In this document: positions 6,331 to 12,811 of the stretch, piece after piece
How the letters are laid out: each line of letters begins with the position of its first letter
How positions within the stretch are numbered: the first letter of the stretch is position 1
NCBI GenBank assembly: GCA_036507655.1
Contig: DATCIS010000034.1
Span: 1-19,776 of the forward strand
Origin: 2-01-FULL-49-22 sp036507655
GTDB taxonomy: Bacteria; Patescibacteriota; Saccharimonadia; Saccharimonadales; UBA10212
Direction of reading: 5' to 3'
DNA length: 19,776 nt
Made by a program: the position numbers and the translations under genes
Notes under the pieces: model-generated
What the model was told of the DNA's origin: nothing
Database searches by the model: none
What the model saw: only the letters and a program-made list of their open reading frames with translations

Positions 6331-7596
6331 CTAATTGTTCAACTGGCTAACAGTTTGGGCCCAGTTTAGGCGCTCCTCAATCGCTTTTTGCAGCGTAGCA
6401 TCGGCTTTTTTTGTGATTTGGCGCACCCCTCCGCTGCTGCCAATCGGCTCAAATTTAAGATTTAGACTCATTTTGGACAGTCTCTGTTTTTCGGCTTCCG
6501 CCAAACAGTTATCTTCCCGCGCAGTAATGTTGCATTGACTGCTCAGAGCCAGCCATTTGCCGACGTTCTCATTGTAATTAATCGTTACATCGACGGCGAT
6601 GGATACTGCACGCATTGTCTCGTAATCGGTCTGGTCAAAAATGAAATTTCCAAGCGAGTAAACGATTAATTTATTCTTGTAAACCTCGCTATCCTGGACG
6701 TAATGGGTGCCGTTGGCAATCACAAATGCCGCGCCGTTGTCTATGATTTTGCGAGCATAAATTCGCTGTTGGGCGCTGGCTGTGGTTATGTATTCAGCGC
6801 CGGCTTGCAGCAGGCCAAATACCGGCATGATTTTGGCGTAGCGCTGGATAGTTTCTATCTCGCCGGCTTCCGGCGAAAAGATAATTTTGTAGTTGAAGGC
6901 GCAAACCGCTATGGGTAAAGTGCCTTTTTCTTCTGCGCCATCCGATTTCTGTATGTGCGCCGGGAACCCCACCACTTTGCAGTTATCTTTTTCGGCATGT
7001 GGGTTGTGATGGCCGACTGTCTGGATACCGGCATTTTGCAGCCGCTCGATTGTTTCCGTAAAACCGTCCGCGCCCATGTCGTAAGTGTGGTTTCCGGCCA
7101 GTTTGATGATACCAAAGTACTTTTTGAGTTCGGGCAGCCAGTGCGGCTGGCAGTTAAAACGCGGATTTTCCTGGCCTTTAACGGAGACATAGCTGCTATC
7201 GGTAACTGGGCACTCCAAATCGGCTATGCCTTCATCAAATTCACCCAGGGTATTCATATATTTGAATGGCTGGGTGTAATCGCTCCCAGCTTCGCTGGCC
7301 ACTACCCTGTCAAGCACAATCGTGCCGCTAATCAGGTAGCGTCCTCTGACGGTTTGTGGCCGGGGTTCGGTAATAGTCTGCGTAATTTTTTTAATAACGT
7401 CCGGCGGATTGTCATTACGGGCAAATAGCGCGTAGACTCCAAGCCCGACTGCCAGAACCGGCAAGATTAGTAGAAATTTGGGCCAGCGACGGGCTTTTTT
7501 GGGTAGCAATTGAGGGGAGGGCGGCTTGCCTGCCGGACGGACAGGCCGATAATTATAGGCCGGGTAGCGCAAGTTTGGTGCCTCTCGCTTCAAGAT
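6331..7596 (-). CDS. CapA/PgsA-type metallophosphatase-fold protein, membrane anchored
   Basis: About 420 aa, of the CapA family linked to poly-gamma-glutamate or capsule synthesis. A basic Pro-rich N-terminus is followed by one TM helix (about residues 39-57 counted from TTG 7593), so the large domain is outside. Family motifs appear in order: GTIVLDR (90-96), DLECPVT (125-131), LAGNHTYDMGADG (165-177), then GTHYVQD and YSLGNFIFDQ. This is the metallophosphoesterase-like core. No other pgs/cap gene is nearby, so its product is unknown. Residues 16-25 (RPVRPAGKPP) come from a short GC-rich repeat. Start: there is no ATG near the N-terminus. TTG at 7593 is possible, but the TATAAT box lies exactly 7 bases before an in-frame ATC (7596-7594). 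Confidence 0.88.
   Translation of the reverse strand: MLKREAPNLRYPAYNYRPVRPAGKPPSPQLLPKKARRWPKFLLILPVLAVGLGVYALFARNDNPPDVIKKITQTITEPRPQTVRGRYLISGTIVLDRVVASEAGSDYTQPFKYMNTLGEFDEGIADLECPVTDSSYVSVKGQENPRFNCQPHWLPELKKYFGIIKLAGNHTYDMGADGFTETIERLQNAGIQTVGHHNPHAEKDNCKVVGFPAHIQKSDGAEEKGTLPIAVCAFNYKIIFSPEAGEIETIQRYAKIMPVFGLLQAGAEYITTASAQQRIYARKIIDNGAAFVIANGTHYVQDSEVYKNKLIVYSLGNFIFDQTDYETMRAVSIAVDVTINYNENVGKWLALSSQCNITAREDNCLAEAEKQRLSKMSLNLKFEPIGSSGGVRQITKKADATLQKAIEERLNWAQTVSQLNN
7528..7546. repeat. GC-rich palindromic repeat in the CapA-like N-terminus
   Basis: GCCTGCCGGACGGACAGGC, arms GCCTG/CAGGC. It encodes part of RPVRPAGKPP. It has the look of dispersed CCTGC-type repeats; a related CCTGC-rich stretch is at 11041-11066. 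Confidence 0.4.
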
Positions 7597-7609
7597 AACT
7601 CAAATTATA
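7594..7609 (-). promoter_or_regulatory. Promoter of the CapA-like gene
   Basis: Perfect TATAAT on the minus strand (7609-7604), then TTGAGTT (7 bases), then ATC TTG in frame with the gene. It is back to back with the divergent TATACT at 7615-7620; only 5 bases separate the two -10 boxes, and neither has a clear -35. Confidence 0.6.
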
Positions 7610-7614
7610 CACGC

Positions 7615-7627
7615 TATACTGGTGTTT
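7615..7627 (+). promoter_or_regulatory. Leaderless-type promoter of the serine hydrolase gene
   Basis: GCTATACT (TATACT 7615-7620) is followed by 7 bases (GGTGTTT) and ATG 7628. The same GC-TANNNT-N7-ATG pattern occurs at 4693 and 5118. Confidence 0.6.
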
Positions 7628-8479
7628 ATGGTTCGCCGCCGTAAGAGTCGAAAAAAGTCTTGGCTGCTGGTACTTTTAGCGGCGTTTGTAGCGATTTTGG
7701 CCTATACCTATTGGCCAAGTGATGAAAAAAGAACTGATTCCAGCACCGAACAATCATCGAAGGCCAATGAGCCACCGGCGCAGCCACAGACCTTTCCGTT
7801 AATCGATTTACAGCCGATGGTGGATACCTGGGTCGCTAGACAAAGTGGACAGGCCAGTGTCGTAATCTATGATTTAGCCAATAAAAGGGCGGTTGCATCT
7901 GTAAATCCAGACCAGCAATACTTTACTGCCAGCATTTATAAACTCTATGTGGCTTACATCGGCTACCAAAAAATTGCTGACGGCACCTATAGCGCAGACG
8001 AACCGTACTCGAGTGGTTACACGCGAATCAAATGCTTGGACGCGATGATTCGCGATTCTTATAGCCCGTGCGGCGAAAAGTGGTGGAATGAGCTTGGCAA
8101 GGAAAGTTTGACCGCCAAGTTAAAGACCTATGGCCTTAGCAACACCTCAATGACCGGTCTGTATACCTCAGCCGGCGATGCGGCGATTATTCTGCAAAGG
8201 CTGTTTGAGCGCCGCGATTTGACTGAGGCTTACACAAAGGCCTTTCTGGAGTCCATGAAAGACCAACCGGCAACGTATCGCCGAGGACTGCCATCAGGTT
8301 TTAGCCAATCAACGGTTTATAACAAAGTCGGCTGGAACGGACAAATTGATTGGCATGACACTGCGATTGCTACACTGCCAAATGACCGCAGTTACGTAGT
8401 TACGGTTTTGACCGAAAAGGTCGGCTCATCGCAAATTGCCTCTTTGGGCCAAGCTATAGAAGCCCGCCTGACGCGATAA
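7628..8479 (+). CDS. Beta-lactamase-fold serine hydrolase (class A-like), membrane anchored
   Basis: A 283-aa protein. It has a basic N-terminus (RRRKSRKK), a TM helix (about residues 12-29), a Ser/Pro/Gln-rich linker to about 55, then a penicillin-recognising domain. S102-I-Y-K105 is the catalytic S-x-x-K; S146-P-C148 sits where class A enzymes have S-D-N; K233-V-G235 replaces K-T/S-G. C136 and C148 may form a disulfide. No convincing class A omega-loop catalytic Glu is visible, so it may be a D,D-peptidase/transpeptidase-related or other serine hydrolase rather than a resistance enzyme. It probably acts on cell-wall peptides outside the membrane. A GTG at 7622 would add two residues; I prefer 7628 by the -10 spacing. 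It ends exactly where the msrB stop begins on the other strand. Confidence 0.85.
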   Translation: MVRRRKSRKKSWLLVLLAAFVAILAYTYWPSDEKRTDSSTEQSSKANEPPAQPQTFPLIDLQPMVDTWVARQSGQASVVIYDLANKRAVASVNPDQQYFTASIYKLYVAYIGYQKIADGTYSADEPYSSGYTRIKCLDAMIRDSYSPCGEKWWNELGKESLTAKLKTYGLSNTSMTGLYTSAGDAAIILQRLFERRDLTEAYTKAFLESMKDQPATYRRGLPSGFSQSTVYNKVGWNGQIDWHDTAIATLPNDRSYVVTVLTEKVGSSQIASLGQAIEARLTR

Positions 8480-8887
8480 CTATTTTTTCTTTGTTCCAGT
8501 TGGGATAAAGTCAAGGGCGCAGGAGTTAATGCAGTATCTTTGGCCGGTGGGTTGATTGTAAGCATCATCGAAGAGGTGGCCTAAATGACTGCCACAATTG
8601 GCGCAAGTAACTTCGGTGCGGTTCATACCGTGCGAACTATCATCCTGAAGTTTTACAGCACCCTTGGTCGCTACGTCGTAAAAACTGGGCCAGCCGGTAC
8701 CGGAATCGAACTTGGTACCGCTTGGAAAAAGCTCGGCGCCACAAGCAGCACAAGTATACATACCACCCTCTTTGTTATGCAGAAGCTTACCGGTAAACGG
8801 CGCTTCAGTTCCCTGCTCACGCAGCACATTATACTGCTCGGGAGTCAGTTTCTTTTTGAGCTCCTCGTCAGTCAATCGTTGAGCCAT
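8480..8887 (-). CDS. msrB: Peptide-methionine (R)-S-oxide reductase
   Basis: A 135-aa MsrB/SelR enzyme that reduces methionine-R-sulfoxide in proteins. The two zinc CxxC pairs are present (C46/C49 in CAAC, C95/C98 in CANC). Other hallmarks are SGTGWPSFY (62-70), HLGHLFDD (101-108) and the catalytic Cys119 in RYCIN. The usual INSASLKF ending reads INSCALDF, adding Cys123 near the active site. A strong SD (TAGGAG) lies 4 bases before ATG 8887 and overlaps the stop of the 86-aa gene upstream, so the two are an operon. The stop codon abuts the convergent hydrolase stop (TAACTA at 8477-8482), leaving no room for a terminator between them. Confidence 0.96.
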   Translation of the reverse strand: MAQRLTDEELKKKLTPEQYNVLREQGTEAPFTGKLLHNKEGGMYTCAACGAELFPSGTKFDSGTGWPSFYDVATKGAVKLQDDSSHGMNRTEVTCANCGSHLGHLFDDAYNQPTGQRYCINSCALDFIPTGTKKK

Positions 8888-8893
8888 AAGCTC

Positions 8894-9154
8894 CTATTTT
8901 TTCATCGTGGCCATAAGCGCGGTCCATACCCACAGCAGAACTTCAAGCAGTAACAGCTGTAGCACCGCGTTTACAACCGGCACAAGATATTGCTCTTGCC
9001 AGTCGCCGGCCGGAGCGACATTAACGCCGCTCAACACGCTTGCCAGGCGGCCCACCAGGGCTGGCAAAAGCTGGGCAATGATCAGACCGACCACAACCGC
9101 AACTACTACGGAGGACGCATCCTTCCGCTTAAGGACTTTGATAGTAGTGACCAT
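8894..9154 (-). CDS. Small two-TM membrane protein of unknown function
   Basis: An 86-aa protein with a short basic N-terminus (KVLKRKDA), a TM helix at about residues 14-36, a loop with GDWQEQY, and a second TM at about 58-82 ending in KK. No known motif. It has a textbook SD (AAGGAGGT at 9169-9162, 7 bases before ATG) and a TATAAT at 9188-9183, giving a leader of about 20 bases. It is followed within 6 bases by msrB. Membrane association is clear; function is not, and a link to redox defence is only suggested by the operon. Confidence 0.8.
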   Translation of the reverse strand: MVTTIKVLKRKDASSVVVAVVVGLIIAQLLPALVGRLASVLSGVNVAPAGDWQEQYLVPVVNAVLQLLLLEVLLWVWTALMATMKK

Positions 9155-9161
9155 TTTCGAA

Positions 9162-9188
9162 CCTCCTTAGTTATTAACTTTAATTATA
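9162..9188 (-). promoter_or_regulatory. Promoter and SD of the 86-aa gene/msrB operon
   Basis: Minus strand: TATAAT at 9188-9183, then, about 13 bases on, the SD AAGGAGGT (9169-9162) and ATG at 9154. It contrasts with the leaderless starts in this window. Confidence 0.6.
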
Positions 9189-9229
9189 GAACTTCTGGGC
9201 TGAAATACTAGGCACTGGCGTTTTGATCT

Positions 9230-10903
9230 TCACATTTTCTCCGGTACTGGAATGTTGAGCAGCTGTAGACCGTTTTTTAGAGTCTTGGCGTAGGCGTCTG
9301 CGAGCTTTAGCCGCAAAGCTTCCTTCTCGTCGCCCAAAATCCGGTTTTTCTCATAAAATCGATTGAAGTTTTGTGCTAACTCGTACAAATAAGTGCAGAT
9401 ATGGCTGGGTAGAAGCTCGGCGGTCGCTTGCTCAACAACTTCAGTAAATTCACCTATTTTTCGCACCAGACTGCGCTCATCCGCTTGGAGATTTTCGTCC
9501 AGTAGCTGCCCTTTATTGGACGATTTTTGCAGAATACTTCTTGCCCGTACGTAAGCATACTGTAGATATGGCCCGCTATTGCCTTCCAGCTTAACCGACT
9601 CAGCTGGGTCGAAGATAAAATCAGCGCCGATGCGATTTTTTAGGAAGGCGTATTTGACAGCTCCAAGAGCTACATCGAAATTTTCCCGTTGATTAGCTTG
9701 CTTATTTGCGTCGTTGGCGGCGGCTAGTACATCCTCGGCCCTGATAATGTTGCCAAGGCGGCTGCTTATTTTGACCCCGCCGGCCACCTTTACCATGCCA
9801 TGAGTGACGTGGGTAGTTTTCTGTGCCAACTCAGGCGCAATCTGCTCGATGGCTTTAAGTACCACCTGCATGTATTCGTAAATGTCATTTCCGGTGATAA
9901 CAATCGACTTATCGAAATGATAATCTCCCCATTTCTTAAGAATCAATCCTACATCTTTGGCTTCATAGGTCGGCAAACCCTGGTTGTTAATAAAGACCCG
10001 GGTATGCATATTATGGACTTCGCCTTTGAATACAATGGCTCCATTCGACTCCTCGAAAACCTTGCCAATGTTTTCTCTGACGGTTTTTAAACCCAGTTCA
10101 ATAGTTTCGCTTTCCGGGTAGTATTTATCAAACTTGGTGCCGATTTGAGAATAAAATTGATTGAAATAATCATAACTCCACGCCCTGGTTGTCCAATAGA
10201 TGTGTCCAAATTCGGGATCTTTATCTGAATCTTTTGGAAATAAATCATATATGCGATGGTTGAGCTCAATTATCATCTGCTTAACTTCAGGATTTTCCTC
10301 GTAAGCTTTTGCACCTTCTACATATCGCTCACTCAACCACGTGTTTCTTTGATCTTCTGGAATAGTTTCAATGTCTTTTTTGGGTTCGTTCTGACTAAAA
10401 TAGTCCAGTTCATTAAGTACCGCCCACATAGTCTTGGCGACGTGCAGGCCAACATCACCTCCAAAGTTGACTCTGGCTACTTTGGCATCGCCTGCTTCGA
10501 AAAGATTGGCAATGGCGTCGCCGACTACGCTGGTATAAAGATGGCCGACATGTAAGACCTTAAAAGGATTGGGGTCTGAATACTCGACAACCACCGTCTG
10601 ACCCTCGTAGGTTTTGGCCGGTTGGCGCTTCATGTTGTCCAACAAAACTCTGTCTGATAAAAAAAAGTTGATGAAACCCGGGTCAGCCACCTCCGTTTTG
10701 CTGACCATTTCGGTAGCTTGAAGCTTGGAAGCCAGGGCGTCGGCGATTTCTCGTGGCGGCTTGCCTAATTTCGCAGCCAGCTGCATGGCCACGTTAGTGC
10801 TGTAATCACCAAACTGTTCTTCCGGGCGAGTCAACTCCGGCTCAATATCAATATTAAACAGGTCTTTAACAGCCTGCCTCAGAGTCTCCTTTAACTCTCT
10901 CAT
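9230..10903 (-). CDS. argS: Arginyl-tRNA synthetase
   Basis: A 557-aa class I synthetase charging tRNA-Arg. It has an N-terminal ArgRS-specific domain (to about residue 90), the HIGH-type motif HVGHLYTS in DPNPFKVLHVGHLYTSVVGD, a KMSK-like loop written KISSR (VKISSRLGN), and the C-terminal DALR anticodon domain (ending LQLLNIPVPEKM). The Met-to-Ile change in KMSK and the FKVLHVGH wording are less common than the usual GPLHVGH. Length is normal. A TATCAT box lies 9 bases before ATG 10903 and there is no good SD, so the leader would be only a couple of bases. No T-box is seen upstream. Confidence 0.96.
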   Translation of the reverse strand: MRELKETLRQAVKDLFNIDIEPELTRPEEQFGDYSTNVAMQLAAKLGKPPREIADALASKLQATEMVSKTEVADPGFINFFLSDRVLLDNMKRQPAKTYEGQTVVVEYSDPNPFKVLHVGHLYTSVVGDAIANLFEAGDAKVARVNFGGDVGLHVAKTMWAVLNELDYFSQNEPKKDIETIPEDQRNTWLSERYVEGAKAYEENPEVKQMIIELNHRIYDLFPKDSDKDPEFGHIYWTTRAWSYDYFNQFYSQIGTKFDKYYPESETIELGLKTVRENIGKVFEESNGAIVFKGEVHNMHTRVFINNQGLPTYEAKDVGLILKKWGDYHFDKSIVITGNDIYEYMQVVLKAIEQIAPELAQKTTHVTHGMVKVAGGVKISSRLGNIIRAEDVLAAANDANKQANQRENFDVALGAVKYAFLKNRIGADFIFDPAESVKLEGNSGPYLQYAYVRARSILQKSSNKGQLLDENLQADERSLVRKIGEFTEVVEQATAELLPSHICTYLYELAQNFNRFYEKNRILGDEKEALRLKLADAYAKTLKNGLQLLNIPVPEKM

Positions 10904-10918
10904 CCTAAAGCTATGATA
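10904..10918 (-). promoter_or_regulatory. Probable -10 of argS
   Basis: TATCAT (minus strand, 10918-10913), then 9 bases (AGCTTTAGG), then ATG. This is near the leaderless pattern but two bases longer. Confidence 0.4.
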
Positions 10919-10932
10919 CTAGACGTTCACAC

Positions 10933-11091
10933 TTGAGCACAGTACAAGGAAGAGCCGAGGAACGGATTGAGGCGTATTTAACATACGTTGAAAGAGTACC
11001 GCAGGTTCTGACACCGGAGTACGCCAAGAGCACCGGCGGAGTTGCCTGCTCCGCTGGCAAGCAGGTCGGTGCTCCAGGGTTGTCTAGTTGA
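10933..11091 (+). CDS. Possible small protein or gene remnant (52 aa)
   Basis: An open frame on the plus strand from TTG 10933 to TGA 11089, in the gap between argS and the quinone-reductase gene, overlapping the latter's 3' end by 8 bases. The first part (TVQGRAEERIEAYLTYVERV) is amphipathic and helical and reads like real coding sequence. The C-terminal part (STGGVACSAGKQVGAPG) lies over the CCTGC-rich hairpin and may be repeat-derived. There is no ATG, no SD and no well-placed -10. It could be a remnant of a larger gene. The minus-strand frame over the same bases looks less protein-like. Confidence 0.3.
   Translation: MSTVQGRAEERIEAYLTYVERVPQVLTPEYAKSTGGVACSAGKQVGAPGLSS
11028..11074. repeat. 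CCTGC-rich hairpin between argS and the reductase gene
   Basis: GAGCACCG (11028-11035) pairs with CGGTGCTC (11067-11074). The interior contains nested CCTGC/GCAGG and CGGAG/CTCCG pairings. It may terminate the reductase transcript on the minus strand, but there is no T-run. Confidence 0.45.
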
Positions 11092-11755
11092 ACTTGATGA
11101 GCCACTGCGGGCTGTCTATCAAATGTTCGAGGCGGAACTGTAGTTCTTGGAGTATTTTAAGCCGCCCCGTGTCGTTCAAGCCCAAGACATTTAGCGCCAC
11201 AAAGGGTTCCTGGATGTCCAGGCCACAAAAGGCCAAAGTCTCGTGATTGATACCGTGTAAAACTTGCATTGGTGTGGTGCGGTGCTTGCCGGTATCGTTG
11301 TAGTAAGGCGCTGGATGTCCGGCCGAAACAATCACCATGGCTTGCTTACCGCGCAGTAGGCCTTTTTCATAAAACCGCCCGCTGTCCCAGACCACACCCA
11401 TGGCTAAAACGCGGTCGAACCAGCCTTTGAGTATAGCCGGAGGGCCGGACCACCAAAGCGGTGTAGCAAAAAGAATAATGTCAGCCGCTTTAACCTTTTG
11501 TATTTCGCCCAAAATATCAGGCGAAAAAGCCAAGTCGAGATTGGCGGCGTGTTTCTGCTCCATCATGTAGTTAAAATGCCCGCCACTGGTGGTGACGAAA
11601 TCCCACTTCTGGGCTACCGGATTAAAACCCTCGCCGTACAAATCGCTGACAGCTACCCCATGTCCTTGCCGGCTCAAAACCTCAATCGCCAAATTTTTCA
11701 TGGCCGCGGTGAATGAACCAGGCTCGTGGTGCGCGTACACAATCAAAACATTCAT
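11084..11755 (-). CDS. Flavodoxin-fold NAD(P)H dehydrogenase (quinone)
   Basis: A 223-aa flavoprotein of the NQO1/KefF/MdaB-like family. It starts MNVLIVYAHHEPGSF, the FMN/FAD phosphate-binding loop; it then has DLYGEGFNPV, the quinone-reductase signature around PLWWSGPPAILKGWFDRVLAMGVVW (FATPLWW), and SAGHPAPYY near the C-terminal part. It would transfer two electrons from NAD(P)H to quinones or similar acceptors in the cytoplasm. The ATG at 11755 is preceded by AAGGGTT, a moderate SD very close to the start, and a TACAAT box at 11774-11769. The SnoaL-like gene lies 60 bases upstream in the same direction. Confidence 0.92.
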   Translation of the reverse strand: MNVLIVYAHHEPGSFTAAMKNLAIEVLSRQGHGVAVSDLYGEGFNPVAQKWDFVTTSGGHFNYMMEQKHAANLDLAFSPDILGEIQKVKAADIILFATPLWWSGPPAILKGWFDRVLAMGVVWDSGRFYEKGLLRGKQAMVIVSAGHPAPYYNDTGKHRTTPMQVLHGINHETLAFCGLDIQEPFVALNVLGLNDTGRLKILQELQFRLEHLIDSPQWLIKFN

Positions 11756-11789
11756 AACCCTTGTGCTTATTGTACAAGAGTTAAGGGTT
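11756..11789 (-). promoter_or_regulatory. Hairpin with promoter in loop and SD in 3' arm
   Basis: On the minus strand AACCCTT (11789-11783) pairs with AAGGGTT (11762-11756). The TACAAT -10 (11774-11769) is in the 20-base loop, and the AGGG of the 3' arm is next to the reductase ATG. Transcripts from this promoter lack the 5' arm; read-through from the upstream gene would carry both arms. Confidence 0.45.
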
Positions 11790-11806
11790 CTTAGATATGA
11801 ACTAAG
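11790..11806. terminator. Small hairpin after the SnoaL-like gene
   Basis: CTTAG/CTAAG arms around 7 bases (minus-strand CTTAGTTCATATCTAAG), 10 bases past the stop. It is weak. Confidence 0.3.
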
Positions 11807-11815
11807 CGGCTATAA

Positions 11816-12250
11816 CTAGGCGGCAATAGGCCTAACGGCTTGGTCTTGAAGCCGGAAAATCATCTGGCTGATCTTCCATGTGCCGTTGGTGGTCTTAACC
11901 AAGATGTAATCAATGGTCCCGCGCACAGTCCAGGCGTAACGTTCGCCTCGGTCAGCGACGTAGTGAACATGTTCAACGTCGGTAGTAACTTTGGCGCGGC
12001 GCGAATTTAGCATTCTGACGGCCAGTCGGCGAATAAAGTGCCGGGTAGCATAAAAGTAGCTACCGATTTCTTTGCGCCAGCTTTCAATCAGCCGTTTCTT
12101 TGGAATCACCGCCGGCATCTCGCCATTGATGGCTTTATTATCAACGAATGGTTTCTTGACAAAATAACCTTCAAGCCGCTCCCACTGCTTCATGTCTTGT
12201 AGTTGGGCTACATCTGTGACGACTTGTTTAATCATTTCCTTATCTGACAT
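11816..12250 (-). CDS. NTF2/SnoaL-like domain protein
   Basis: A 144-aa protein with the pattern of the SnoaL/NTF2-like fold. It has N-terminal helices (MIKQVVTDVAQLQDMKQWERLEGYF), a middle loop and helix, then long strands: ATRHFIRRLAVRMLNSRRAKVTTDVEHVHYV, WTVRGTIDYILVKTTNGTWKISQMIFRL. H and R in the strands could line a pocket, but whether it is an enzyme or a binding protein cannot be told. The call rests on pattern, not a diagnostic motif. The SD AAGGA lies 7 bases before ATG 12250, behind a leader of about 105 bases with three hairpins (12265-12355). Confidence 0.65.
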   Translation of the reverse strand: MSDKEMIKQVVTDVAQLQDMKQWERLEGYFVKKPFVDNKAINGEMPAVIPKKRLIESWRKEIGSYFYATRHFIRRLAVRMLNSRRAKVTTDVEHVHYVADRGERYAWTVRGTIDYILVKTTNGTWKISQMIFRLQDQAVRPIAA

Positions 12251-12264
12251 CTTCTTATCCTTTA

Positions 12265-12355
12265 TCTCGAGCTTGTCGAGAGATTCTCTTTTTGCTATCT
12301 CAGTTTATTATTGAAGCTGAGATTTAGCTAAGAGAATTTGGTGGCTTCTCGCCAC
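12265..12355 (-). promoter_or_regulatory. Structured 5' leader of the SnoaL-like gene
   Basis: Three hairpins lie between the promoter and the SD. TCTCGA/TCGAGA is at 12265-12281. A compound stem at 12283-12337 has outer arms ATTCTCTT/AAGAGAAT and inner GCTATCTCAG with CTGAGAT..AGC. GTGGC/GCCAC is at 12341-12355. It could be regulatory or simply stabilising. It matches no riboswitch I know by eye. Confidence 0.4.
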
Positions 12356-12361
12356 AATCTT

Positions 12362-12370
12362 ATTATACCA
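12362..12370 (-). promoter_or_regulatory. Extended -10 promoter of the SnoaL-like gene
   Basis: Minus strand TGGTATAAT (TGnTATAAT), hexamer 12367-12362. The start would be near 12355, giving a leader of about 105 bases. Confidence 0.6.
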
Positions 12371-12419
12371 CCGACTGTAGTGCTCAAGCTCCTAAAATTC
12401 TGTGAATTTAACCACACTC

Positions 12420-12511
12420 TGGCGGAAGGGGAGAGATTCGAACTCTCGATGACGTTGCCGCCATACCGCCTTTCCAAGGCGGCGCACTAGACCAGACTAT
12501 GCGACCCTTCC
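12420..12511 (-). tRNA. tRNA-Ser (anticodon GGA), CCA encoded
   Basis: A 92-nt type II tRNA. The acceptor stem is GGAAGGG/CCCTTCC with discriminator G and genomic CCA (12422-12420). The anticodon arm is CCGCC-TTGGAAA-GGCGG with anticodon GGA, reading UCC/UCU serine codons. The long variable arm, TGGCG-GCAA-CGTCA with a GNRA loop, is typical of tRNA-Ser. The T arm is GAGAG-TTCGAAT-CTCTC. A TACAAT -10 lies at 12528-12523, inside the end of the GIY-YIG gene. Confidence 0.97.
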
Positions 12512-12514
12512 ACA

Positions 12515-12760
12515 TCAACCTGATTGTACCAATGCTAGGAAGGCTCTACCACCCTTGTATAACTTTATCTGCCTCTCTCTTTTCCACGCCTCAGCCTTTG
12601 TAGCAAATCTCTCTAGGTGCACCATCTTAAATGGTCTGAAAGATTTTGTTGACCTCACATCACCTCGGTTATGACTATTTAGGCATGCTTCTGGATTTCT
12701 TGTGTATCCAACGTAATATCTGGCCTTAACCTCACTGGAGAGTATGTATACAAAGTACGT
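12515..12760 (-). pseudogene. GIY-YIG endonuclease-family gene without a standard start codon
   Basis: An open frame of 81 codons clearly encodes a GIY-YIG domain: YFVYILSS (the GIY strand), RYYVGYTRNP (the YIG strand), then LNSHNRGDVRSTKSFRPF, MVHLERFATKAEAWKRERQIK with the catalytic-type Glu, and YKGGRAFLALV. This matches the small UPF0213-like, single-domain class over its full length. Two things are odd. The codon where family members have Met, just before YFVYIL, is ACG (12760-12758), preceded in frame by TGA; the next in-frame ATG is deep in the domain. The catalytic Arg of the RLxxH motif is Cys (EACLNSH). A -10-like TAAGAT lies 6 bases before the ACG. It is probably decaying; ACG initiation or a sequence error are alternatives. 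Confidence 0.75.
12523..12528 (-). promoter_or_regulatory. -10 box of the tRNA-Ser gene
   Basis: TACAAT on the minus strand, 11 bases before the mature tRNA 5' end. It lies within the last codons of the GIY-YIG frame. The -35 is unclear. Confidence 0.45.
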
Positions 12761-12780
12761 TCATGAATCTTATAATTTTT

Positions 12781-12811
12781 CCGCCTCTGGCGGAACCCCG
12801 CCTTTAGGCGG
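12781..12811. repeat. Two adjacent CCGCC..GGCGG palindromes
   Basis: CCGCCTCTGGCGG (12781-12793) and CCGCCTTTAGGCGG (12798-12811), 4 bases apart. Each folds into a 5-bp GC hairpin. The same core arms appear in the terminator at 19695-19711. The remaining bases to 12946 show no gene I can support. Confidence 0.6.

Noticed and set aside
12781..12811. CRISPR-like repeats
   Set aside because: Only two unequal short palindromes 4 bases apart; no regular spacers and no cas genes.
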